A DNA stretch of 64,000 bases from JAHEFU01 sp020440645 (GCA_020440645.1 JAGRNR010000007.1:39631-103630); one strand, 5' to 3'. Positions 1-8,795 are shown, counted from the stretch's first letter. Translations and numbers: made by a program. The notes: generated by a model not told the origin, from the sequence alone.

Positions 1-7
1 GGAGCAG

Positions 8-1387
8 GTGGAGATCCCCAACCTGTTCTTTGACTTCGCCGAACTGTCGATGATCGGCAAGAACGCCCGTGAGAAGAGCGAGGAGACGCTCGCCATCCGC
101 CTGCCGGCTGTCAATAACCGCGCACGTGGTGCGGTTGCACTGCTGGTGGGCGAAGGACCGGAACTGGGTGATGCCGCCAAGAGCGCGACCAAGGCCCTCG
201 GATACCTGCGCGAGTTGATGTTCCATCCCGGCGGGGTGAGCCGTGACTTCGCCCTGCTGCAGAAGAACAGCCCCGAGGAATTCATCACTGGCGTGATGGA
301 GAACCTCAACCAGAAGGTCTACCGTGACGCATTTGGCCAGTCCAAGACCCGCAAGATGGGCATCAGCGCTGCAGTGGCAGTGGTGCAGGAGAACACGCTC
401 TACCTGCAGCATTGCGGCGAAGCGCAGGTGATGATCCTAAGCAAGGGTGAGCTGGTTGACATCAACGAGGACAAATGGACGATCCCGGATGAGCAGGTGA
501 TCGGCGATGAAAGCAAGGCTCTGTCCGATGAGGTGTTCGAGCGCATCGGCTTCGGTGAGCGCGCAAGGCTGCAGATGCTCAAGCGGCGCCTGCAGGATGG
601 CGACCAGTTGATCCTGCTCAGCCCGAGCCTGCGCAAGTCACTGTCCATCAGCGAGATCAAGGAGCTGGCAACCAGTTCCAGCGATCCGGCCCAGACCGTG
701 GACCTGATCCGTGGCGATGCCATCCGGCGCCGCCTGGAGGGCACGATCAGTGTCGTGCTGCTCAGCATCGGCAATGTCAACGTGTTCGCCGATGAGAGCA
801 TCAGCCACTCAAAGAAAGGCCAGCTGGCGCGCAACTTCCTCGCGCAGGGTGACACATACCTGAACGACGGTAAGCTGGATGAGGCCATTGAGCAGTTCCA
901 GCAGGCCCTCGAAATCAACCCGAACTTCGCCATCATCCACCACCAGCTCGGCGTGGCCTATGTGCGCAAGGGCCTGGCCAGTTACGCCCTGAGTTGCTTC
1001 GAGCGCGCCATCGAGCTGAACAGCAAGCTGGCCAGCAGCTACCTCGAGAAGGCGCGGATCTATGAACAGCAGCGCAAGCACAAGGAGATCCTGCCGCTGC
1101 TGCGCCGTGCGGTGGATGCCGGTGCACGCGATGCTGAGCTGTACGCCCGGCTCGGGCATGAACTGCTGCGGGCCCGCAACTATGAGCAGGCGGCCGCCTA
1201 TTGCAGCATGGCCCTCGAGCTGGACGCCGGACATTCAGGTGCCTATCGCGACCGCGTGATCGCCATCAAGCGCAGCCGCAGCATCGATACCCGCATGCTG
1301 AAGATGATCGGCGGCCGTGCCAGGCTGGCTGATGACAACAAGACCCGCATCGAGCAGGCAGCCCCCGAATGGCCCGATAAGGACTGA
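8..1387 (+). CDS. Degenerate PP2C-like domain plus TPR repeats
   Basis: Residues ~1-255 resemble a PP2C-type Ser/Thr phosphatase fold, but the metal site is eroded: the strand that normally carries HxGDSR reads HCGEAQV, and the usual GDxLLLxSDG reads GDQLILLSPS, so key Asp ligands are missing. Residues ~270-430 form four to five TPR helix pairs (GKLDEAIEQFQQALEINP and similar). There is no signal peptide, so it is probably cytoplasmic. A pseudophosphatase scaffold is an inference from the missing ligands. The GTG at 8 has GGAG only 3 nt before it, and the frame stays open to the window edge, so the true start may lie upstream. Confidence 0.7.
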   Translation: MEIPNLFFDFAELSMIGKNAREKSEETLAIRLPAVNNRARGAVALLVGEGPELGDAAKSATKALGYLRELMFHPGGVSRDFALLQKNSPEEFITGVMENLNQKVYRDAFGQSKTRKMGISAAVAVVQENTLYLQHCGEAQVMILSKGELVDINEDKWTIPDEQVIGDESKALSDEVFERIGFGERARLQMLKRRLQDGDQLILLSPSLRKSLSISEIKELATSSSDPAQTVDLIRGDAIRRRLEGTISVVLLSIGNVNVFADESISHSKKGQLARNFLAQGDTYLNDGKLDEAIEQFQQALEINPNFAIIHHQLGVAYVRKGLASYALSCFERAIELNSKLASSYLEKARIYEQQRKHKEILPLLRRAVDAGARDAELYARLGHELLRARNYEQAAAYCSMALELDAGHSGAYRDRVIAIKRSRSIDTRMLKMIGGRARLADDNKTRIEQAAPEWPDKD

Positions 1388-1396
1388 TCAGCGCTC

Positions 1397-1402
1397 TATA
1401 AT
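1397..1402 (+). promoter_or_regulatory. Leaderless -10 box of the next gene
   Basis: TATAAT ends 6 nt before the ATG at 1409 with no Shine-Dalgarno between them, so the transcript would start at or next to the start codon. The same arrangement recurs at many genes in this window. Confidence 0.7.
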
Positions 1403-1408
1403 TGACGG

Positions 1409-2248
1409 ATGAGCGAGAAAGGGAGCCAGGCCGGGAAGGGCAGCGGACTGCTGCTGCAACTGCTTGTCACTGCAGTTGGTGCCTGGGCTGCCTACAGCTA
1501 CCTCGGCCAGGACCGCTCGCCGGCGCCCTGTGGCACGCCCCTGCCGGACATTCCGCAGGTCGTGACGGACATCGGTGATGACACGGAAGGGATGTCCATC
1601 CGTCAGGGCCTGATCCCGACGAACTACCTTGACTTCATGGCCCCCCAGCCGGACGGCACGATGCCACTGCGCTATCCGCTGGATGTATACCGCTGCGACT
1701 TTGACCTGAAGTTGCCGATGGGTACCACCAGCCTGCCGATGGGGGACAGCTTCTATGAGGATGCCGTCGACTCCCAGGTGGTATTCCAGTACGAGCAGCA
1801 GCTGGATTACATGAAGATCAGCCTGCCGATGCGGCAGGAAGGTGAGAGTGTCACGGAATTCGTGGCCAGAGCCCGAAGCGATTATGAAGGGATCGGCGCG
1901 ACCTTCAAGGGAGGGACCGATCCGCTTAAATTCGACGGGATGATCTTCCAGCACTTCGAGTTTGAGCGTGAAACCCAGTATGAGAAGGATGGTCCGTCGC
2001 GCAACATTTCGCACTATGTCTACTTCGGGCCGGCTGGCAACCGTGTGCTGGTGATCGACTTCCTCACCACGCCGGACCGGCATGCTGAAGCAAAGCCGCT
2101 GGTTGAGAAGATCATGCGCTCGATCAGTCCCGGCAACCGCTTCCTTGAGCAAATGGCAATTGAGTATCCCGAGCTGGCTGAAGGCGGTTCAGCAGAGGAT
2201 GAAACTGGCTCAGTTGACTCTCAAGCTCTGGCTTCTGATCATCAATAG
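1409..2248 (+). CDS. Membrane-anchored protein of unknown function
   Basis: A 279-residue protein I do not recognise. Residues ~12-32 are one hydrophobic N-terminal segment (GLLLQLLVTAVGAWAAYSYL) acting as an uncleaved anchor or signal peptide. The rest is an acidic soluble domain that should lie outside the cytoplasm. The middle (residues ~120-240) has alternating strands and ends in ...RVLVIDFLTTPDRHAEAKPL, somewhat like small lipoprotein or PsbP-type folds, but I cannot support a family. The start is set by the leaderless promoter just upstream. It stands alone between a PP2C-TPR gene and an SLH porin. Confidence 0.7.
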   Translation: MSEKGSQAGKGSGLLLQLLVTAVGAWAAYSYLGQDRSPAPCGTPLPDIPQVVTDIGDDTEGMSIRQGLIPTNYLDFMAPQPDGTMPLRYPLDVYRCDFDLKLPMGTTSLPMGDSFYEDAVDSQVVFQYEQQLDYMKISLPMRQEGESVTEFVARARSDYEGIGATFKGGTDPLKFDGMIFQHFEFERETQYEKDGPSRNISHYVYFGPAGNRVLVIDFLTTPDRHAEAKPLVEKIMRSISPGNRFLEQMAIEYPELAEGGSAEDETGSVDSQALASDHQ

Positions 2249-2302
2249 TCAACTTCAATATACTCAGATAAATCCATTATTTTATTTTTTAACTTCGAGT
2301 GC

Positions 2303-2308
2303 TAGAAT
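2303..2308 (+). promoter_or_regulatory. Probable -10 box for SLH porin A
   Basis: TAGAAT lies just downstream of an AT-rich tract (2265-2295). It would give a leader of about 115 nt before the porin ATG at 2433. No good -35 is visible. The rest of the 2249-2432 gap is GC-rich leader without an obvious gene. Confidence 0.45.
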
Positions 2309-2432
2309 TCCTGCCGTGGGTTACCGGGCCTGGGAGCCGGGTTTCGGGAATGGCTGGGAGTGGATGAGATGCAGGGATGCTGCTGCATCGCCGGCCCTTC
2401 CGATCCGCAAATCCGTATTACGGGAAAGAGGA

Positions 2433-4058
2433 ATGAGGGTATTTCTGGCAACGCTGCTGGCAGCAGCGGTTCTTTGTGCAGGCAGCGCCTGGGCGGGCGA
2501 TGCCTACGATGATGTCTCCACGGAGCACTGGGCATACAACGCGCTCGACTACCTGACCAGCCGCGGCGTGATTGAGGGTTATCCCGATGGCTTCTTCAAG
2601 GGAGACCGCACGCTGACCCGTTACGAGTTCGCGCAGGCCATCGCCCGCCTGCTGGATACGGTCGGGGAGGGCAGCCCGGAGAACATCCAGGTGATGGCTG
2701 AGTCCCTGCGCACCGAGTTCAGCGACCAGTTGGCATTGATCAATGCGCGTACCGATGAACTTGGCAACAGCATCAATACGATGCAGGCCCAGGTCTCGGA
2801 CCTCGAGGGTGCCGTTGCTGACAACACCAACCGCATCGGCTCGCTGGAGGACAAGATCGCCGGACTGAAGCCCGGCCCCGCCTGGCGCGGTGAGTTCCGC
2901 TACCGCTGGCAGGCAGACGACCGTGCAGACAGCCAGCGCTTCCGCCAGCGCATCATGTTCAAGCTGGGCTACAACCAGAAGATCAATGAATGCGTCGAAG
3001 TCGGCTTCCGCCTGTCAACCAACAACGGCACGAACATCTTCACGCTGCCCTATGACCTCGGCAGCAAGGATGGCAAGTCCCCGGACATCTACCTTGACCG
3101 TGCCTACGTGAAGTACAGCCCCGGCTGGTTCGGCTACTACAACGAGCAGACCACAACCTGCAAGGACAAGTGCGGCTGCTGCGAGGAGTGCACCACGACC
3201 AACGCCTGCAAGGCCAAGCTGGACATCTACGCCGGTATCTTCCCGCACCTGTCATACATCCCGACCGAGGGTTACATGACTGACAACTTCTACCTCGAGG
3301 GACTCGGACTGGCATACCACTTCAACGACGATTTCCAGATCACAAGCGTAGCCAGCGTGCTGGTTGAGCAGAATGGCGAGCAGTTCTTCGGGGATGACAC
3401 CTACTACTTTGCCACGGAGCTGAAGCACGACGACTTCCTCGTCGAGGGCCTGAATGCCTGGGTCGGCATGTACTCCTATGACAACGTCGGCCAGCTGCCG
3501 GAGTACTGGTTCTGGGGCAATGGCCTGCTGGAGAACGGCGGCCTATGGGACTTCAACGGCGATGGCGTGCGCACCAGCGATGACCGATTCTCCAGCAAGT
3601 ACTGCATGGGCAAGGTCGGCCTGGAATACACATGGGAGTGTGTCTGGGACCGTCCGCTGAACATCTTTGGTGAATACCTGTGGGCGATTGACAGCGACGC
3701 CGCTGACAACATCGCACTTGTCAACCAGCAACTGGCCAGCCCGATCATCACTGAGCCGAGCGACGACTACGGCCTGCTGATCGGCGCGATGTGGGGCACC
3801 TGGCGCAAGGAGTGCGGCGACTGGAGCCTGTACGGCCACTACCGCCAGATGGGTGCCAACCTGATGCGCGAAGGTGCACAGTTCCCGCTGCTCAACCGCA
3901 ACACGCTCAACGTGCGCTGGGACTACATGTGGGCCCCGAACTGCCTCGTCGGCGTGAACTACATCATGGACAAGATGCACAATGCCTTCGGATACGGTGT
4001 GCCGGACTTCAAGGCCGACCATGACTACTACGTTGTGGAGTGGAGCTTCCTGTTCTGA
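2433..4058 (+). CDS. SLH-domain outer-membrane porin A (OmpM-like)
   Basis: A 541-residue precursor with a signal peptide (MRVFLATLLAAAVLCAGSAWAG), one SLH domain (YDDVSTEHWAYNALDYL to ~residue 75), a coiled coil (~90-145, DLEGAVADNTNRIGSLEDKI) and a beta-barrel ending in Phe. In this family SLH binds pyruvylated or amidated cell-wall polymer, so the porin ties outer membrane to peptidoglycan. Two oddities are a Cys-rich loop around residues 243-260 (CKDKCGCCEEC) and a dockerin/EF-hand-like loop DFNGDGVRTSDD. I chose the ATG at 2433 because AAAGAGGA precedes it and the signal peptide follows at once. It is paralogous to the porin at 21747-23402. Confidence 0.9.
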   Translation: MRVFLATLLAAAVLCAGSAWAGDAYDDVSTEHWAYNALDYLTSRGVIEGYPDGFFKGDRTLTRYEFAQAIARLLDTVGEGSPENIQVMAESLRTEFSDQLALINARTDELGNSINTMQAQVSDLEGAVADNTNRIGSLEDKIAGLKPGPAWRGEFRYRWQADDRADSQRFRQRIMFKLGYNQKINECVEVGFRLSTNNGTNIFTLPYDLGSKDGKSPDIYLDRAYVKYSPGWFGYYNEQTTTCKDKCGCCEECTTTNACKAKLDIYAGIFPHLSYIPTEGYMTDNFYLEGLGLAYHFNDDFQITSVASVLVEQNGEQFFGDDTYYFATELKHDDFLVEGLNAWVGMYSYDNVGQLPEYWFWGNGLLENGGLWDFNGDGVRTSDDRFSSKYCMGKVGLEYTWECVWDRPLNIFGEYLWAIDSDAADNIALVNQQLASPIITEPSDDYGLLIGAMWGTWRKECGDWSLYGHYRQMGANLMREGAQFPLLNRNTLNVRWDYMWAPNCLVGVNYIMDKMHNAFGYGVPDFKADHDYYVVEWSFLF

Positions 4059-4088
4059 TCAGGCAGCACAACTTGTTTGAACGAAATG

Positions 4089-4115
4089 AGCCCGGTCACA
4101 ATGGCCGGGCTTTTT
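4089..4115 (+). terminator. Rho-independent terminator after SLH porin A
   Basis: Stem AGCCCGG / CCGGGCT followed by a T run, 30 nt after the porin stop codon. Confidence 0.85.
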
Positions 4116-4222
4116 CTTTCCATTGTCATTTCATTCCGAACTATCCACCACCATATGCGTCCGGAATGCTGATACAGGGTTTCGGTCGCAATTGCTGCTG
4201 CGCCCCGGAAGGAGAATGGATT

Positions 4223-5008
4223 ATGAAGACCTCGATTCAACTCAGCGGTGTGGCAATTGCCGCAGCCATGCTGATTGCCAGTGCAGGCAATGCAGTGTCA
4301 GCTGAGACAACGTATGCAAGTGATTATCCCGGCCTGAAGACTCGTGGTGGGGCGATAGACATTGCTGAATCCCAGGTTCGGGCCGCGCTCGAGGGTTTCC
4401 AGCTGGCATTCGGCCGCAATCCTGCATCCTGGTCAGAGGTGACGAAGAAGGGCATTTTTGACAATGTACTGCTGGGTTACGGAATGGAGAGAATCAATCC
4501 GGATGATGCCAGCATAGACTTCACAGGTGACATCTACATAGAAAGCACCGCGGCGGAAGGAGATATCACTGACCTGCGCCTGTACAACTCCTGGAACGGA
4601 TCAACCGAAGACGTTGACGGTCCGCTTGTCACGAACAAGGGCAGCTATGCTGACCGGTTCGCGGAAATGATGAAGGAGCAGGACCTGAATGCTGGCCAGC
4701 AGGAGATAATCCGTGAATGGCTGGGAAACGAAGCTCAACTGGTCCAGTTCGCACAGATCCGCCAGCTTGGCTATGCAGCGATTGCATTCCAGGATGTCAA
4801 TGGACACTATCCGGATAGCATCCAGCAACTCGTGGAATCGGGTTTCGGACCCCTGTCCAGTACGACCATCAATCCCATGACCGGCAAGGCATACTCATTT
4901 GATGGCAGCAGGGGTGAAATCAAATACAGCCTGATGGATGGCGGCAAGGGATTCAGGATCACCCATGTGGACCTGACCCATGATGTGGACTTCGAGTTCA
5001 GCTACTGA
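4223..5008 (+). CDS. Secreted protein of unknown function
   Basis: A 261-residue precursor with a clear signal peptide (MKTSIQLSGVAIAAAMLIASAGNAVSA). The mature part has two related stretches: ALEGFQLAFGRNPASWSEVTKKG at ~52-75 and IAFQDVNGHYPDSIQQLVESGF at ~190-215. The second is followed by NPMTGKAYSFDG. The pattern of a helix, Y/NP-D/A-S-xx-L/V, then NPxTG resembles the soluble part of type II secretion pseudopilins, but no type III signal peptide is present. That similarity is only suggestive. The start has GGAGAATGGATT upstream. It lies between two porin-related genes. Confidence 0.75.
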   Translation: MKTSIQLSGVAIAAAMLIASAGNAVSAETTYASDYPGLKTRGGAIDIAESQVRAALEGFQLAFGRNPASWSEVTKKGIFDNVLLGYGMERINPDDASIDFTGDIYIESTAAEGDITDLRLYNSWNGSTEDVDGPLVTNKGSYADRFAEMMKEQDLNAGQQEIIREWLGNEAQLVQFAQIRQLGYAAIAFQDVNGHYPDSIQQLVESGFGPLSSTTINPMTGKAYSFDGSRGEIKYSLMDGGKGFRITHVDLTHDVDFEFSY

Positions 5009-5085
5009 TCGAGGGCGGTTGAGGCCAGCAGGGAAGCGAAGAATCCCGATTGGACTGTTTATGGAAATGCCGCATGATTCGATGG

Positions 5086-5091
5086 TATATA
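5086..5091 (+). promoter_or_regulatory. Leaderless -10 box
   Basis: TATATA ends 7 nt before the ATG at 5099, which opens a good signal peptide. This favours 5099 over the in-frame ATG at 5093. Confidence 0.5.
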
Positions 5092-5098
5092 TATGGAC

Positions 5099-5518
5099 AT
5101 GAAGGCATTATCCACCGCACTGCTCTGTTGCTCCCTGGCGCTTGCGCCGGTCTTCGCTTCCGCCAATGATGACAGCTGCGAATGCATCGCTGACCAGGTC
5201 AAGGCGACTACCAGGATGTGTGACCAGCTTGAAGCAATCCTTGCGGATTACTGCCCCGAGCCGCGCACTGCGGTTTATGGTGCGATCGGTTATGAGATGC
5301 GCTATACCGACAACGGTGTTGAGGGTGATTTCGACCAGCGCCTGCGCTTCGCGATCAACTACTTCAACCAGCTGAGCGACAACCTGTCCCTGCATGTCGG
5401 AATCTCAGACCGCTTCAATGGCCTGCCGAATGGTGATCCCTTCGGCTTCGAGCAGAACATCAGTGACATCAAGCGCGACATGCAACTTGATACGGCATAC
5501 GCCCGTTACAGCCGCTGA
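5099..5518 (+). CDS. Short porin-like protein, probably a truncated porin
   Basis: About 139 residues: a signal peptide (MKALSTALLCCSLALAPVFASA), then a short Cys-containing segment, then strands (QRLRFAINYFNQLSDNLSLHVGISDRFNG ... LDTAYARYS) that align by eye with the first barrel strands of the two SLH porins (RFRQRIMFKLGYNQKINECVEVGFRLS ... LDRAYVKYSPGW). It has no SLH domain, and translation stops where the porins continue for over 300 residues. It is therefore either a decayed porin copy or a small secreted barrel fragment with its own role. A terminator follows at once. Confidence 0.6.
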   Translation: MKALSTALLCCSLALAPVFASANDDSCECIADQVKATTRMCDQLEAILADYCPEPRTAVYGAIGYEMRYTDNGVEGDFDQRLRFAINYFNQLSDNLSLHVGISDRFNGLPNGDPFGFEQNISDIKRDMQLDTAYARYSR

Positions 5519-5546
5519 GGCTGAATCTAAACAACCAAGGAAATCC

Positions 5547-5568
5547 AATGCCCGCGCAAGCGGGCATT
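5547..5568. terminator. Bidirectional terminator between convergent genes
   Basis: A 9-bp stem AATGCCCGC / GCGGGCATT with loop GCAA lies between the porin-like gene (stop 5518) and the M42 peptidase (stop 5572 on the other strand). It can serve both directions. Confidence 0.75.
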
Positions 5569-5571
5569 TCG

Positions 5572-6651
5572 CTATTTGAGGCGGCCGCCCTTGTGTACGG
5601 TGAAGGTCTCACCGGCCTTGATTGACTTAACGAACTCCGTCATCAGGGTAGGGATCGCATCCAGGTCGTTTAAGTCAATCGTCTCACTCGGGCTGTGCAT
5701 GTAGCGGTTAGGTGTGCTCAGGATGCCACAGGGGATGCCCTTGCGGCTGATGTAGATAGAGCCAGCGTTGGTACCACTGCGCACCGGGATCGGGATCCGC
5801 TGCAGCTTGATCTTCTTCTGCGCCGCCACCTCATCCAGCCTGTCCACCACCGCCGGGTGCGCGGCGGAACCTATGCGCTGGCAGGGACCGCCACCGAGGC
5901 GGATGTCGTTGCGCATGTGCTTGGATGTATCCGGGAAGTCCGTGCTGTTGCCGACGTCCACTACGAGGCATACATCCGGGTCCCAGCGGTAGGCCGCCAT
6001 CGCGGCACCATGCAGGCCGATCTCCTCCTGCACGTTTGAGCAGGCGATCACCTTGTGCTTCACCCCGGCGGCCTTGCAGCGGCGCAGGGCCTCCGCGCTG
6101 CTCCAGATGCCGATACGGTTGTCACAGGCCCGGGCGCATAGCGTGTCCCCCAGCAGTCGCACGGGGCCATGGTCAATCGTGACGGTCACTCCGGGCCTTA
6201 CCCAGCGGCCGGCATCGGCCTTGTCCTTCGCACCGATGTCGACGTAAATCTCATTCATCTGGATGGTGCGTGCAGCAAGATCACCGGTCTGCATGTGCGG
6301 GGCGATCGTGCCGACCACACCCTTGATGTCTCCGTCCGGGGCATGCACCAGCACCCGCATGCCGGGCAGCACCTTGGCGTCGATGCCGCCAATGGCACTG
6401 ACCCAGAGGTAGCCCTCCTCGTCGATATAGGTGACCATCATGCCGACTTCGTCGCTGTGGCCATCGAACATCACGCTCTGCTTCGCCTTGGGGTTGAGCA
6501 CGGCAAAGGCATTGCCGTAGGCATCGGTCATCACTTCATCCGCGAAGGGCGTGACGTAGTCCAGCCAGACCCGGGTGGCGGCTGCCTCATGCCCCGAGGG
6601 ACTGTGGCATTCAAGCAGTGACAACAGGAAATCGTAGGGCTTCTTCTGCAC
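5572..6651 (-). CDS. M42 family metallo-aminopeptidase
   Basis: About 359 residues, normal for M42 (glutamyl aminopeptidase / tetrahedral aminopeptidase). The dinuclear metal ligands are all visible: His in GHSDEVG, Asp in CDNRIG, the Glu pair in QEEIGLHG, Asp in VVDVGN and His in YMHSPSE. It should be a cytosolic, self-compartmentalising peptidase that trims short peptides. Two in-frame ATGs lie at 6660 and 6657, but TATAAT on the minus strand (6659-6664) overlaps the first. The GTG at 6651, 7 nt after that box, fits the leaderless pattern and is my preferred start. Confidence 0.9.
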   Translation of the reverse strand: MQKKPYDFLLSLLECHSPSGHEAAATRVWLDYVTPFADEVMTDAYGNAFAVLNPKAKQSVMFDGHSDEVGMMVTYIDEEGYLWVSAIGGIDAKVLPGMRVLVHAPDGDIKGVVGTIAPHMQTGDLAARTIQMNEIYVDIGAKDKADAGRWVRPGVTVTIDHGPVRLLGDTLCARACDNRIGIWSSAEALRRCKAAGVKHKVIACSNVQEEIGLHGAAMAAYRWDPDVCLVVDVGNSTDFPDTSKHMRNDIRLGGGPCQRIGSAAHPAVVDRLDEVAAQKKIKLQRIPIPVRSGTNAGSIYISRKGIPCGILSTPNRYMHSPSETIDLNDLDAIPTLMTEFVKSIKAGETFTVHKGGRLK

Positions 6652-6658
6652 GCCCATC

Positions 6659-6664
6659 ATTATA
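6659..6664 (-). promoter_or_regulatory. Leaderless -10 box of the M42 peptidase
   Basis: TATAAT on the minus strand ends 7 nt before the GTG at 6651. It overlaps the more upstream ATG and so argues against that ATG as the start. Confidence 0.6.
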
Positions 6665-6737
6665 CAGCGGCAGTGGATTCAGGATAGGCCAGCATGGGGA
6701 CATCGTGTGGATACGTGGATGGAGCACCCCGCTGTGT

Positions 6738-6743
6738 TAGAAT
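6738..6743 (+). promoter_or_regulatory. Possible -10 box for the deacetylase operon
   Basis: TAGAAT would start transcription near 6750, placing the inverted repeat at 6769-6826 inside the leader of the deacetylase. Confidence 0.4.
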
Positions 6744-6768
6744 CTGACAGGGTAATCCGTGGACAAAT

Positions 6769-6826
6769 TGTTGATCATCTCCACGGGTGCGGAAGAACTG
6801 TGGATAGCAATCAAAGATGATCAACA
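6769..6826 (+). promoter_or_regulatory. 12-bp perfect inverted repeat in the deacetylase leader
   Basis: TGTTGATCATCT (6769-6780) and AGATGATCAACA (6815-6826) are exact reverse complements separated by 34 nt and end 10 nt before the ATG at 6837. Next to the right arm lies TGTGGATAG (6800-6808), one base off a DnaA box. It could be a two-site operator or an RNA stem holding the ribosome-binding site. Confidence 0.6.
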
Positions 6827-6836
6827 GAGGGTTAGG

Positions 6837-8795
6837 ATGAAGTGCCTGATTCAGCGGCTTTCCCTGCTGATGCTGCTCTGCGCAGCTGCAAGCCTGCTCA
6901 GCTCCGCCACACGCAGCCTCAACCAGGGCTACCTCGTGCCGAGCGGCAATACCCGGATCGACCAGCAGGTGCTGAAGGGCGAGCACAAGTTCTGTGCCCT
7001 GACCTTCGATGACGGCCCCGATGTCCGCTACACGATGAAGGTGCATGACATCCTGCGGGAGGAGGGCATCCGCGCGACCTTCTTCGTCGTTGGCAGGAAT
7101 GTCGACCGCTATCCGGAGCAGGTGGTGGCACTGGCGGAGTACGGGCATGAAATTGGCAACCACAGCTACACGCACCGCGACCTGCTGACGCTGAGCAAGG
7201 CGCAGATCAAGAAGGAAATTGACGACACCAGCAGCATCCTCGAGAAGCTCGGCATTACGCCGCACTGGTTCCGGCCGCCCTATGGCAGCTTCAACCGCAC
7301 GGTGGTGGACCAGATTGCCGATGCCGGGCTGGACACCATGCTGTGGAGCGTGGACCCCAATGACTGGCAGCGTCCGGGCTCTGACGTGATCCGCAAGCGG
7401 GTTGTCGGCAACGCCGGACCGGGGGCGGTGATCCTGATGCACAGCACAGTCAGCCAGACCGTCGAGGCCCTGCCGGGCATCATCAAGGACCTGCGGGCCG
7501 AGGGATACACCTTCGTTACGGCCAGTGAATGGCAGCAGCTGGTCAGTGGCGGGGCCACGCTGGAGACGCTCAACCCTGTGAATGACTACAGCATGCCACT
7601 CAACCTGATGGATGCACCCGTGGCAGGCATGGATATGCCGAGCGGAACCATCAGTGGCGGGATCCCGGCTGATGCCGATGTCTGGCAGCGCGTGCCGGCA
7701 GGTACACGCGGAAACGCAGCGCGGGTGCTGAAGGTCTATGCCAACTTTGTCGATGACAACGACCTGCGCCGCGTGCTTTCCGATGGCAAGTCGCGCAACA
7801 TGATCGCCAGCGAGTCCGTGGTCGGCAACGGCCTGCTCAGGGTGCTGGACGGCCTGCCGCCGCAGCAGATAGTCGCCGTGGTGGAGGAGCCGGGCGACCG
7901 GCGTGATGCCCGCGACAGTGTGGAAGTGCAGATCATCGATACGCCGGTGATTGAGAACGGCGAACTGATTGCGGAAGCTGCCCGCCAGGCCAAGGATCTC
8001 GAACAGCTGGAAAGTGCAGCCGCTGCAACGGATGACGCGATGGCAGCGGACGGACGCAAGCCCGCAATGCAGCTGCCTCAGCAGGCAGCCGCCCCCGATG
8101 GGCCAGTCGCCCTGGGCAGCAGCGCGGAACTGAGCATCAACCTCGCCAGCCGTGAATATGCAGCCAGCGTGCCTGCTGTTGACGACGGCCGGATCGCCTT
8201 CGTCAGCTATGCCGGCTCGCCGGACATCTCGGAGTGGAACCGGCTGGCAAGCTACATGCAGCTATGTGGCCTGCAAGGCTTTGGCTATGCCAGCGGCTTC
8301 AATGTCGGCAAGGCCCCGCTGGACTTCCCCTTCAGCGCTGCCGCCAGCCGGGACGGCCGGGAGCGGATGGAACTCGGGCTGTTCAACCCGGCGCGCTACC
8401 TGGCAGAGCTTGGCAATGGCCAGTCCTACTACATACCTGTGCGCAGCTCGGACCTGGCAGCGATGGAGCAGGCCAGCCTGTTCGATGGAAATGCCAACGG
8501 CTACCGCGAGTTCATGCTGATCCGCCAGTTCAGCGCAGGCATGTCCAGCTCAGCGGCCCCAGCCGGATTGCAGCTCGGCGATGACATGCAGGCAGTACTG
8601 TTCACGTCAGGCGATCGCAATGTGCTGATGGTGGCCAGCCAGCGTCCGGGCATCAGCCTCAGCCTGCCTCAGCAGTTCCAGGGCTGGCAGCAGGTGCTGG
8701 TGGATCCCCAGGGCCGCCTGACCTCCAAGCAGGCCGGCGGCAGCGTGCAGGAGGACGGCAGGCTGCTGGTCCTCGTGCTTGACGGCGGTGAGTAG
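6837..8795 (+). CDS. Secreted NodB-type polysaccharide deacetylase with long C-terminal region
   Basis: A 652-residue precursor with a signal peptide (MKCLIQRLSLLMLLCAAASLLSSA). Residues ~55-235 are a complete NodB homology domain: TFDDGPD (catalytic base and metal Asp), HSYTHRDLL (metal His), RPPYGSFN, DPNDWQ and ILMHS. The family removes acetyl groups from peptidoglycan or exopolysaccharide. The remaining ~415 residues have no domain I recognise; they include an acidic, Ala-rich stretch (~380-440) and a second folded block from ~450. The ATG at 6837 is preceded by AGAGGGTTAGG. An upstream in-frame GTG would add 26 residues without a signal peptide and is less likely. The gene overlaps the next one. 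Confidence 0.9.
   Translation: MKCLIQRLSLLMLLCAAASLLSSATRSLNQGYLVPSGNTRIDQQVLKGEHKFCALTFDDGPDVRYTMKVHDILREEGIRATFFVVGRNVDRYPEQVVALAEYGHEIGNHSYTHRDLLTLSKAQIKKEIDDTSSILEKLGITPHWFRPPYGSFNRTVVDQIADAGLDTMLWSVDPNDWQRPGSDVIRKRVVGNAGPGAVILMHSTVSQTVEALPGIIKDLRAEGYTFVTASEWQQLVSGGATLETLNPVNDYSMPLNLMDAPVAGMDMPSGTISGGIPADADVWQRVPAGTRGNAARVLKVYANFVDDNDLRRVLSDGKSRNMIASESVVGNGLLRVLDGLPPQQIVAVVEEPGDRRDARDSVEVQIIDTPVIENGELIAEAARQAKDLEQLESAAAATDDAMAADGRKPAMQLPQQAAAPDGPVALGSSAELSINLASREYAASVPAVDDGRIAFVSYAGSPDISEWNRLASYMQLCGLQGFGYASGFNVGKAPLDFPFSAAASRDGRERMELGLFNPARYLAELGNGQSYYIPVRSSDLAAMEQASLFDGNANGYREFMLIRQFSAGMSSSAAPAGLQLGDDMQAVLFTSGDRNVLMVASQRPGISLSLPQQFQGWQQVLVDPQGRLTSKQAGGSVQEDGRLLVLVLDGGE

Noticed and set aside
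5572..6660. Upstream ATGs of the M42 peptidase as the start
   Set aside because: TATAAT overlaps the first ATG, so a transcript starting 6-7 nt after it would begin at the GTG at 6651. The extra residues add nothing conserved.
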